Shown piece after piece: positions 50,995 through 58,739 of a stretch of DNA of 64,000 bases. The DNA is taken from NCBI GenBank assembly GCA_017745175.1, contig JAGHZY010000012.1, positions 1 through 64,000 on the forward strand, in the 5' to 3' direction. A program made the position numbers and the translations under genes. The first letter of the stretch is position 1; each line of letters opens with the position of its first letter. The stretch is from Sphingopyxis sp. (GTDB lineage Bacteria > Pseudomonadota > Alphaproteobacteria > Sphingomonadales > Sphingomonadaceae). The notes beneath the pieces were generated by a model, which worked only from the letters and a program-made list of their open reading frames with translations, ran no database searches and was not told the DNA's origin.

Positions 50995-51902
50995 AAGGTC
51001 GCGAGCAGCGCCATCACGACGCCGCCGACGACGAGCAGCAGGCCGAGGATCTCGTGCCAGCGCACCGGTTCGCGCAGATAGAAATGCGCGAAGCCGATCG
51101 TGAAGACGACCTCGACCTGCCCGACGATCCGTACCAGCGCCGCGGGCGCCGCGGCAAAGCCGATATACCAGCAGGCCGAACCGAGCGCCGACAGCAATCC
51201 GATCTGGCTCGAATTGCGCCACGTCCGGAAAACCGCGCGCAGCGTATCGCGGTCGCGCAGCGCGACCCAGAGCATGTGCAGCCCGGTCTGGATCGCCATC
51301 ACGACGACGAGCGTGACGAGCGCCGATCCGATCAGGTCGACATGTTCGAGTTCGGCGGTCGCGAGCTTCACCGCGATGGCGGCGAGCGCGAACATCGACC
51401 CCGCGCCGAGCCCGCAGAGCGCCGCGGGCTGGCCGAGCGCGCGCAAGATTTCGCGCGCCGAAACCCCGCGTCCGGCGAGTGCGAGCACGAGCACGCCGGC
51501 AACGCCCGCGACGATGCCGAGCCATGCGAGAAACGGCAATCTTTCGCCGAGGAAGATTGCGGTGACGAGTGCCGCCTGCACCGCCTCGGTCTTCGAAAAG
51601 GCGGTGCCGACGACGAAGCCGCGATGCCCGAACGCCATGATCAGCAGGATCGTGCCCGCCATCTGGGTGATCGCACCCGCGATGGCGAAGCCCGCGAAAA
51701 CGGTGCCGAACGCGGGGACCGCCTGGTTCCCGATCATCAGCCAGATCGCCGCGAAGGCGAGGGCGAAGGGGAGGCCGTAAAGATAGCGGACGAGCCCCGC
51801 GCCGCTGATGCTGAGTTCGGCGCGCAGGCGCTGCTGCAGCGCGGTGCGCCACGCCTGGAACAGACCGCCGAACAGCGATGCGGGAAGCCAGATCGGGTTC
51901 AT
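50991..51902 (-). CDS. EamA/DMT-family transporter
   Basis: 303 residues, 10 membrane segments in two EamA repeats. It starts IWLPASLFGGLFQAWRTALQQRLRAELSISGAGLVRYLYGLPF and ends WHEILGLLLVVGGVVMALLATF. DMT transporters export or import small metabolites. Start 51902 (MNPIWLP) is preceded by GAGGGCGGG, and the longer frame is not conserved. Convergent overlap of 4 bases with the HMG-CoA-lyase-like gene. Probably exports an excess intermediate or imports a substrate. Confidence 0.88.
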   Translation of the reverse strand: MNPIWLPASLFGGLFQAWRTALQQRLRAELSISGAGLVRYLYGLPFALAFAAIWLMIGNQAVPAFGTVFAGFAIAGAITQMAGTILLIMAFGHRGFVVGTAFSKTEAVQAALVTAIFLGERLPFLAWLGIVAGVAGVLVLALAGRGVSAREILRALGQPAALCGLGAGSMFALAAIAVKLATAELEHVDLIGSALVTLVVVMAIQTGLHMLWVALRDRDTLRAVFRTWRNSSQIGLLSALGSACWYIGFAAAPAALVRIVGQVEVVFTIGFAHFYLREPVRWHEILGLLLVVGGVVMALLATF

Positions 51903-51974
51903 CCCGCCCTCGCGTCCCGTCCCGCGTTTCCGACTCGCCCCGAGCTTTGCATGCGGCCCCCATGCAATAGTTTT

Positions 51975-51988
51975 AATACTAAGTATAT
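51975..51988. promoter_or_regulatory. ACTTAG-type palindrome
   Basis: ATACTAAGTAT (51976-51986) is a perfect palindrome with a single central base and equals ATACTTAGTAT on the other strand. It lies in the 224-base divergent region between the EamA gene and an acyl-CoA dehydrogenase gene. Confidence 0.55.
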
Positions 51989-52126
51989 GGTGTCGCACCG
52001 GTCGCCGCGTCCGACCTGCCACGCCAATCAGCTAGACCCGCGGCGCGGCAGGTTGCAGGAGGGGCGCGGGAGAGAAAATGACGCAAAAATACGCAAAGAC
52101 GCGGCCGGCGGGGCGGGGGATCTGAC

Positions 52127-53140
52127 ATGGCCGAACTCGACCTGCCGCTTGGCGAGGCACAACAGATGCTGCGCGACAGCGTGCAGCGCTTCCTTGCCGA
52201 CAATGAGCACCCCGGCTGGCGCGACCTGTGCGAAGCGCTCGGCCTTGCCGGCATCGCGCTGCCCGAAAGCGTCGGCGGTTTCGGCGGCGGGATGATCGAC
52301 ATCGCGGTCGTGATGGCCGAGCTGGGCCCGGCGCTCGCGGGCGCCGACTGGCTTTCGCATGTCGCGGCGACGGCACTCCTCGCACGCGTCGCACCCGATC
52401 ATCCGGCGCTCGTCGGGCTGGCGGCGGGCAGCCGGCGCATCGCGGTCGTCTGTACGGCATCGACCGCGGCAATGCCCGTGGTCGAGGGCGGGCTGGTTCG
52501 CGGGAGCGCGGCGCTGGTCGCGGGCGCGGCGGAGGCCGACCTGCTGCTGCTCGCGAGCGACGAGGCGCTGCTGCTGATCGCCGCCGACGGCGACAAGGTC
52601 GAGCAGCGCCATCGTATCATGCACGACGGCAGCGTTTCGGCCGACCTTGCCTTCACGCTCAAGCCCGGCGACGCTGTGCTGCTTGCGAGCGGCGAGGCGG
52701 CACGCACATGGGCCGACCATGCGAACGACCTGATCCTCGCCGGGCGCTGCGCCGAAGCGGTCGGTCTGATGCAGCGGATGATTGCCGACAGCATCGACTA
52801 TCTCGGCCAGCGCACGCAGTTCGGCACGCCGATCGGACGCTTCCAGTCGCTGCGCCACCGTGCGGCCGACATGCAACTCGCGGCGATGAAGGCCGCCGCG
52901 CTCACCGAAGCCGCGATCCTCGCGGTCGATCAGGGCCGTGCCGACCGCGCGCAGGCGGTCAGCGCCGCGTGTATCGAGGTCGGCGATGCGGTGCGGATCG
53001 TCGGTGAAAGCGCGGTGCAGATCCATGGCGCGATGGGGCTGACCGAGGAACTGAGCCTTGGCGGCCATTTCAAGCGCGGACTGGCGATCGCCGCGGCGTT
53101 CGGGCCGCGCGCCGGTCACCTCGCGCGCGCGTCGGTTTGA
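52127..53140 (+). CDS. Acyl-CoA dehydrogenase (short, ChsE-like alpha/beta type)
   Basis: 337 residues, shorter than usual (about 380-400). It has the N-terminal helical region (MLRDSVQRFLADNEHPGWRDLCEALGLAGIALPESVGGFGGG) and a reduced middle beta domain; the C-terminal helices show LGQRTQFGTPIGRFQSLRHRAADM and GAMGLTEELSLGGHFKR. Subunits of this shape pair with a full-size partner in heterotetrameric FadE enzymes of steroid side-chain degradation. A second acyl-CoA dehydrogenase is convergent with it. FAD-dependent alpha-beta oxidation of an acyl-CoA is expected. Confidence 0.9.
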   Translation: MAELDLPLGEAQQMLRDSVQRFLADNEHPGWRDLCEALGLAGIALPESVGGFGGGMIDIAVVMAELGPALAGADWLSHVAATALLARVAPDHPALVGLAAGSRRIAVVCTASTAAMPVVEGGLVRGSAALVAGAAEADLLLLASDEALLLIAADGDKVEQRHRIMHDGSVSADLAFTLKPGDAVLLASGEAARTWADHANDLILAGRCAEAVGLMQRMIADSIDYLGQRTQFGTPIGRFQSLRHRAADMQLAAMKAAALTEAAILAVDQGRADRAQAVSAACIEVGDAVRIVGESAVQIHGAMGLTEELSLGGHFKRGLAIAAAFGPRAGHLARASV

Positions 53141-53157
53141 TGCCTGGACAAAACTGA

Positions 53158-53275
53158 GTCGTCATTCCGGCGAAGGCCGGAATCCCGTCCTTGCGTCGGG
53201 CTGCTACGGTGAGATCGTGTTTCGGAGTCACGTGCCTCCGAACACCCTTCGCCGGGATGACGGTCAGCAAGGGAC
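53158..53275. repeat. Intergenic palindromic repeat
   Basis: GTCATTCCGGCGAAGGCCGGAATCCC on the left and CCTTCGCCGGGATGACGG on the right pair in inverted fashion, with a second hairpin (TTTCGGAGTCACGTGCCTCCGAA) inside. It is between convergent acyl-CoA dehydrogenase genes and has no coding content. Confidence 0.7.
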
Positions 53276-53294
53276 CTTTCAGCCCACCCCGGCG

Positions 53295-54425
53295 CTAACC
53301 CAGCATCGTTCGCGCGATCAGGTCGCGCTGGATTTCGTTCGACCCCGCATAGATCGTCGCTGCGCGGTCGTTGAGGTAGCGCGGCACCGCGACCGCAAGG
53401 TCGGCGGGCGTCTGGCCGTCGGCGTCGGCCCATGCCGCATGGCCCGCGGCCTCGCACGCGAGCGTGTCGATGCGCTGCGCGGCCTCGGTGCCGAGGATCT
53501 TGAGCGCCGAGGCGTAAAGCGCCGGACTGCCGCCGACGCCGCGCATCGCCTTCAGCTCGAGCGCCTGCAGCGCCTTCAGCGTCACCGCCTCGCGGTCGAT
53601 CTGCGCGCGCAGCACGGGATCGATGTCTTCGCGGGCGCGCAGCCGTTCGAGCCGTCCGATCAGTCCCGGTGCATATTTGCCGCCGCGTTCGAAGGTCAGC
53701 AGATGCTTGGCGACCGACCAGCCCGCATTTTCGTCGCCGAGCCGGTTCGCCTGCGGCACGCGGACGTCGTCGAAGAAGACCTGGTTGAACTCGTGATCGC
53801 CGGCGAGCGTGCGGATCGGCTCTACCGTGATGCCCGGGGTCGCCATGTCGAGGAGCAGGAAGCTGATTCCCGCCTGCGGCTTGCCTTCGCTCGATGTGCG
53901 CACGAGCGCGAACATGCGGTTCGCGAAATGCGCGTGCGTGGTCCAGATCTTCGAGCCGTTGAGGACATAGTCGTCGCCGTCGGGCGCCGCGCGGAGTTGC
54001 AGCGCGGCAAGGTCCGACCCCGCGCCGGGCTCCGAAAAGCCCTGGCACCAATAATCCTCGCCCGACAGGATGCGCGGCAGATAATGGGCGCGCTGCCCGG
54101 GACTGCCATAATGCATGATCACCGGCGCGACCATCTTGAGCCCCATCGGCGCGAGGTTCGGCGCGCCCGCCGCGGCGCATTCGGCGGCAAAGATATAGCG
54201 TTCGATCTCGCTCCAGCCCGGACCGCCATATTCGGCGGGCCAGTCGGGCGCCGCCCAGCCCTGTGCGTGAAGGATGCGCTGCCACGGCAGCGAGATGGCG
54301 GGATCGATGAACACGCTCGTTGCGCGCGCCGCGCCGCGGCGGATCTCATCGGGCAAATGCGCGGCGAGAAAGGCGCGAGCCTCTTCGCGAAAGGCCGCAA
54401 GGGCCGGGTCGTTCAGCATGTCCAT
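53295..54425 (-). CDS. Acyl-CoA dehydrogenase (full-size)
   Basis: 376 residues with all three domains: N-terminal helices (AFREEARAFLAAHLPDE), the middle domain WCQGFSEPGAGSDLAALQLRAAPDGDDYVLNGSKIWTTHAHFAN, and C-terminal helices ending AATIYAGSNEIQRDLIARTMLG. These are the FAD-binding and acyl-CoA-binding motifs of the family. It probably forms a mixed enzyme with the 52127-53140 protein or acts alone on a bulky acyl-CoA. Start 54425 has no strong ribosome site; a second ATG lies at 54419. Confidence 0.92.
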   Translation of the reverse strand: MDMLNDPALAAFREEARAFLAAHLPDEIRRGAARATSVFIDPAISLPWQRILHAQGWAAPDWPAEYGGPGWSEIERYIFAAECAAAGAPNLAPMGLKMVAPVIMHYGSPGQRAHYLPRILSGEDYWCQGFSEPGAGSDLAALQLRAAPDGDDYVLNGSKIWTTHAHFANRMFALVRTSSEGKPQAGISFLLLDMATPGITVEPIRTLAGDHEFNQVFFDDVRVPQANRLGDENAGWSVAKHLLTFERGGKYAPGLIGRLERLRAREDIDPVLRAQIDREAVTLKALQALELKAMRGVGGSPALYASALKILGTEAAQRIDTLACEAAGHAAWADADGQTPADLAVAVPRYLNDRAATIYAGSNEIQRDLIARTMLG

Positions 54426-54474
54426 GCCGCCGGTTTGTAGGTCGCCGCGGCGCGGGGCCAAGCTGGCACCTGCA

Positions 54475-55224
54475 TCAGGCGGCGCGCGCGCCGACGAAGC
54501 CGAGCCCCGCGGCGATCTGGATCGACTGCGCGCGCCCTGTCGCGCCGAGCTTCGCCGCGGCGTTGCGCAGGTGAAAGCGCACGGTCGATACCGACAGCGA
54601 CAGGATGATCCCGATCTCGCCATCGGTCTTGCCCGCCGCCGCCCAGCGCAGGCACTGCACCTCGCGCCGCGTCAGCGTCTGCGGCACGGTGGCGTTGCGC
54701 GGCCGCCCGCGCGCCTCGTTGTGCGTGGCGATCAGTTTTACCGCCAGATTGTGCAAATGCCCCGCATGTTCCGCGAAGATCGTCTCGACGCCGACGGGTT
54801 CGCGCGAGCACCAGAAGACCGCGCCGACAAGTCCGCGCGGCAGGTGCACCGGAGCAATGATCGCCTCGCCGAAATTGGGCGTGTTCTTCGCCTGCGAACA
54901 GTCGACCTCGTCGAGCAGGTGCGTCGGGCGCCACGTGCCGAGACGCCCGTCGCTGTAGTAAAAGGGTTCGGCGACCAGCCGCGCTGCGGTGAGGAAGGCG
55001 AGTTGCAGCGCCAGCTTGCGGTCGCGCCAATAGGCGTAGCTCGGGTCGACCCAGTGAAAGCTGGTCTCTGCATAGGGACGGCCTTCCTCGTCGCTCATCG
55101 GTTCGGGGTCGCCGAGGTCGGCCTGCGCAGCGACATAGGGCAGGCCGATCGCGTCGCCCGCCGCCTGCACCGCTGCGATCAGCGCCGGCATTTCGGCCCA
55201 GCTTTCCGCACTTGCGTCGTTCAC
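54475..55224 (-). CDS. LuxR-family regulator
   Basis: 249 residues. The C-terminal GerE-type HTH is TLTRREVQCLRWAAAGKTDGEIGIILSLSVSTVRFHLRNAAAKLGATGRAQSIQIAAGLG (about 185-245). The N-terminal half resembles an autoinducer-binding domain (FHWVDPSYAYWRDRKLALQLAFL, VEPVGVETIFAEHAGHLHNLAVKLI) but lacks clear signature residues for AHL. Start is GTG 55224 with GGAGGAACAGGCGC in front. No luxI gene is in the window, so it may be a solo LuxR that senses a plant or pathway molecule. A lux-box-like element lies upstream at 55244. Confidence 0.85.
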   Translation of the reverse strand: MNDASAESWAEMPALIAAVQAAGDAIGLPYVAAQADLGDPEPMSDEEGRPYAETSFHWVDPSYAYWRDRKLALQLAFLTAARLVAEPFYYSDGRLGTWRPTHLLDEVDCSQAKNTPNFGEAIIAPVHLPRGLVGAVFWCSREPVGVETIFAEHAGHLHNLAVKLIATHNEARGRPRNATVPQTLTRREVQCLRWAAAGKTDGEIGIILSLSVSTVRFHLRNAAAKLGATGRAQSIQIAAGLGFVGARAA

Positions 55225-55243
55225 GCGCCTGTTCCTCCGCTCC

Positions 55244-55259
55244 CTGACACAGGTGTCAG
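55244..55259. promoter_or_regulatory. Lux-box-like palindrome
   Basis: CTGACACAGGTGTCAG has 7-bp perfect arms and fits CTG-N10-CAG. It lies 19 bases in front of the LuxR-type gene (minus) and 104 bases before the TonB receptor (plus), so the regulator may act on itself and on the receptor. Confidence 0.65.
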
Positions 55260-55362
55260 CTTGTTCGTGCGGCCGCAATCCATTGTTCTGTCACGGTCCG
55301 GTTTCGCGCGACGCTCGCACAAAGACGAGCTCGGCGGCAAGCCGTTTGAGGGAGGATGAGTG

Positions 55363-57813
55363 ATGAAGGCAATGCGTATTTTCCTTGGTGCGGGTTCGGC
55401 AATGGGTCTCGCTCTCGCGGCGCCGGCGTTCGCTGCCGAGGAAGCGCCCGCCGATACGGTCGCGGTCGAAGGCGACATCATCGTCACCGCGCAGCGCCGC
55501 GCCGAATCGATGAACGACGTCGGTATGGCGATCCAGGCGGTCGACGCCGGAACGCTCGAAAGCCTGCGCGTGACCGACATGCGCGACCTGACGACGGTGG
55601 CGCCGAGCTTCACCGTCTCGCAAAGCTATCAGGGCGTGCCGACCTATACGCTGCGCGGGATCGGCTTCAACACGATCAACCTGTCGTCGACCTCCACCGT
55701 CGGCACCTATACCGACGAGGTCGCCTATGCCTATCCGATCATGAACACCGGGCCGGTGATGGATCTCGAGCGCGTCGAGGTGCTCAAGGGACCGCAGGGC
55801 ACGCTCTATGGCCGCAACACGACCGCGGGCCTCATCAATTTCATCACCGCCAAGCCGACCGACAGCTTCGAGGGCAGCATCAAGGCCGACCTCGGCAATT
55901 ATCAGACGTACAATATCGGCGGCCATATCTCGGGTCCGCTCGGCGAGGGCATCGCGGCGCGGATCGCCTTCCGCAGCGAGAACAGCGACAAGGGCTGGCA
56001 GATCAGCAATTCGCGCGGCGAAAGGCTCGGCGAGGTCGACAAGCTCGGGGTGCGCGGCTCACTCGCGATCGATCCGGCGCCGGGGACGCATTTCGACCTG
56101 TCGGTCACATGGTGGCGGAACAAGTCGGACACGGTCGCGGGCCAGGGGATCGGCTTCACGCCCGCGACCAACCCGGTCAGCGGCACCAGCAACTCGCGCT
56201 TCTTCAACGCGCCGGGGCTTGCCACCTATCTGGCGAACAATTTCCCGACCAAGGCGAGCCAGGCCGACTGGGCGCCCGAGGCTTCGCGCTCGGCCGATAT
56301 CGGCACGGGGCTAGGCCTCGACGGCCCGCTCGCCGAGGACAACCGCTTCTGGGGGCTCAAGCTGCGCTGGGATCAGGATCTGGGCGAGGCGATGAAGCTC
56401 GTCTCGCTGACGAGCTACAACGACTTCAAGCGCAACGCGCTCTCCGACTGGAGCGGCGCGCCGTTCGAGATCCTGCTCCAGAATACCGTCGGACGGATCA
56501 AGAGCTTTGCGCAGGAAGTGCATGTCGAGGGCGAAAGCGGTGCGGTGAACTGGCTGGTCGGCGCCTATTACGCCAACGACCGGATCATCGATTCGAACCG
56601 CACGCTGCTCGGACAGAATGCCAATGTCGGGCTTATCCGCGCCGCGGGTGCGCCGCTGCTCGCGAGCCCGATCTTCAATTCGGGCGGCTACACGCCGCTG
56701 CAGCTTTCGCAGGCGTTCCGTACCTATGAGGATTTCGGGCGTATCCGGACGAAGACGTGGAGCGTCTTTGCCAATGCCGATGCCGAGCTGACCGAGCAAT
56801 TGAAGCTGACCGTCGGGGTGCGCTACACCGAGGACAAACAGCGCTACAACGGCTGCTCGCGCGACTTCAACGGCAACATGCTGCCCAACGTCAACGTCGT
56901 GAACCGCGCGCTCTATTTCCAGACCTATGGCGTACTCGCGCCGCAGATAACGCAGGGGCAGTGCAACACCTTCGATCCCGCGACGGGGACGTTCGGCGAG
57001 GTGCAGTCGCTGCTCAAGGAGGACAATGTCGCGTGGCGCGTCGCGCTCGACTGGTCGCCGAACGACGACACCTTGCTCTATGCGTCGGTATCGCGCGGCT
57101 ACAAGTCGGGGACGACGCCGATCAACGCCGCGAACCTCGCGCGCCAGAATGCGCCGGTGAAGCAGGAAAAGCTGACCGCGTACGAGGTGGGGGTGAAGGC
57201 GACGCTCGCCGATCGGCTGGTGCAGGCCAATCTCTCGGCCTTCTATTATGATTATGCCGACAAGCAGATCAGCACCTATTTCGCCGATCCGATCTACACC
57301 GCGCTGTCGCGCCTCGACAATGTGCCCGACAGCGAGGCTTACGGGGTCGAGGGCGAGCTGACGATCCGGCCGGCGACGGGGCTGACCATCGCCGCCAACG
57401 CGCTGTATCTGAAGACGCGGATCAACGATTACAACGGCACCAATGCCGCGGGGCGGTCCGAGAATTTCGACGGGGCCGAATTCATCTACAGCCCGAAATT
57501 CCAGGGCAGCATCACGCTGGCTTATGACACGCCGGTATCGGAAACGCTGAACCTGACCGGCGCCGTGAGTGCGCGCTATCAGAGCAAATCGAACACGATC
57601 TTCGAGGATATCGATCTGTACAAGGTCGACGCCTATGGCACCGTCAATGCGAGTCTCGGCCTGAAGGACGAGAGCGGCTGGTCGGTGTCGCTGTGGGCGA
57701 AGAATTTGTTCGACAAATATTACTGGTCGGCGGTCGCGAGCAACGCCAATGTCGTCGTGCGTTTCGCCAACCAGCCGCGGACCTTCGGCCTGACGCTGGG
57801 TTACGACTTCTAG
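55363..57813 (+). CDS. TonB-dependent outer-membrane receptor
   Basis: 816 residues. Signal peptide about 1-24 (AMGLALAAPAFA), TonB-box-like region DIIVTAQRRAESMNDVGMAIQAV, plug with PTYTLRGIGFNTINLSSTSTVGTYTDEVAYAYP and RVEVLKGPQGTLYGRNTTAGLINFIT, and a barrel ending GLTLGYDF. It differs in sequence from the 44298 receptor, so the two may carry different substrates. GGGAGGA lies 8 bases before the ATG. The MpaB-type gene follows after 14 bases, so they are co-transcribed. Confidence 0.95.
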   Translation: MKAMRIFLGAGSAMGLALAAPAFAAEEAPADTVAVEGDIIVTAQRRAESMNDVGMAIQAVDAGTLESLRVTDMRDLTTVAPSFTVSQSYQGVPTYTLRGIGFNTINLSSTSTVGTYTDEVAYAYPIMNTGPVMDLERVEVLKGPQGTLYGRNTTAGLINFITAKPTDSFEGSIKADLGNYQTYNIGGHISGPLGEGIAARIAFRSENSDKGWQISNSRGERLGEVDKLGVRGSLAIDPAPGTHFDLSVTWWRNKSDTVAGQGIGFTPATNPVSGTSNSRFFNAPGLATYLANNFPTKASQADWAPEASRSADIGTGLGLDGPLAEDNRFWGLKLRWDQDLGEAMKLVSLTSYNDFKRNALSDWSGAPFEILLQNTVGRIKSFAQEVHVEGESGAVNWLVGAYYANDRIIDSNRTLLGQNANVGLIRAAGAPLLASPIFNSGGYTPLQLSQAFRTYEDFGRIRTKTWSVFANADAELTEQLKLTVGVRYTEDKQRYNGCSRDFNGNMLPNVNVVNRALYFQTYGVLAPQITQGQCNTFDPATGTFGEVQSLLKEDNVAWRVALDWSPNDDTLLYASVSRGYKSGTTPINAANLARQNAPVKQEKLTAYEVGVKATLADRLVQANLSAFYYDYADKQISTYFADPIYTALSRLDNVPDSEAYGVEGELTIRPATGLTIAANALYLKTRINDYNGTNAAGRSENFDGAEFIYSPKFQGSITLAYDTPVSETLNLTGAVSARYQSKSNTIFEDIDLYKVDAYGTVNASLGLKDESGWSVSLWAKNLFDKYYWSAVASNANVVVRFANQPRTFGLTLGYDF

Positions 57814-57827
57814 AGGAGGCGGCGAGA

Positions 57828-58739
57828 GTGGTGCGTGCGCCGATGCAGAGCGACTATCTGGGCACGGCGATCGATTTTGCCGCGCCCGTCGGCGAACCCG
57901 CGCTGCTCGCGCCGGACAGCATCCAGTGGCGTGTGTACAAGAATCCGATCGCGCTCGGCATCGGCGGGATCGCCGCGGTGCTGCTCGAATTCGCCGAGCC
58001 GCGTATCCGGTCGGGGGTGTGGGATCATTCGACCTACAAGGCCGACCCGATCGGCCGCTCGCGCCGCACCGGGCTTGTCGCGATGCTCGCCTGCTACGGA
58101 CCCGCAAGCGCGGCGAAGCAGGTGATCGGGCAGGTCAACCGGATGCACGGCAAGGTGAAGGGCGAAACTCCGGCGGGCGACAAATATCGCGCGATGGACC
58201 CGGTGCTGCTCGACTGGGTCGCGGCGACCGCGTCCTATGGTTTTCTGATGGCGTATGACCGTTTTGTTCACGCGCTGAGTGACGCCGACAAGGACCGCTT
58301 CATGCGCGACGGCGATGCGATCGGGCGCGAGTTCGGCGCGCGGCGGACGCCTCCGACAGTCGCGGCCTTCATGGCGATGATGGATGAGTTCGAACCGCGC
58401 TTCGAGCCGCACCCGATCATCTTCGAATTCCTCGACATTACCCAGTCGGGGAAGGCGGCACCCGGTGTGCCGCGTTTCCTGCACCGTGCGATCGCGCGCG
58501 CGGCGGTGTCGCTGCTGCCGGATCATATCCGGCGGAAGCTCGATCTGGGGCCGCGCTTCGATCTGACGCGCCTCGATCGCACCGCGCTGCGTATCGCCGG
58601 CCGGCTCGCCGACCGCCACGTCGACCGCGCGGCGCCGCATTGTCAGGCGAGCGTTCGGCTCGGCCTGCCGCACGATTTCCTGTTCCGGTCACCCGCCGGG
58701 CAGCGACGCCTGCTCGGTGGGCTTCGGGTCGCGGCCTAG
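57828..58739 (+). CDS. MpaB/Lcp-type oxygenase-like protein (DUF2236)
   Basis: 303 residues. IQWRVYKNPIALGIGGIAAVLLEFAEPRIRSGVWDHSTYKADPIGRSRRTGLVAMLACYG and the following HGKVKG, YRAMDPVLLDWVAATASYGFL, match the MpaB/latex-clearing-protein group, heme-dependent oxygenases with conserved His and Arg. GTG 57828 is chosen because AGGAGG ends 8 bases in front; an ATG at 57843 is an alternative. It is directly downstream of the TonB receptor, so it probably acts on that receptor's substrate. It overlaps the amidohydrolase stop by 4 bases. Confidence 0.85.
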   Translation: MVRAPMQSDYLGTAIDFAAPVGEPALLAPDSIQWRVYKNPIALGIGGIAAVLLEFAEPRIRSGVWDHSTYKADPIGRSRRTGLVAMLACYGPASAAKQVIGQVNRMHGKVKGETPAGDKYRAMDPVLLDWVAATASYGFLMAYDRFVHALSDADKDRFMRDGDAIGREFGARRTPPTVAAFMAMMDEFEPRFEPHPIIFEFLDITQSGKAAPGVPRFLHRAIARAAVSLLPDHIRRKLDLGPRFDLTRLDRTALRIAGRLADRHVDRAAPHCQASVRLGLPHDFLFRSPAGQRRLLGGLRVAA

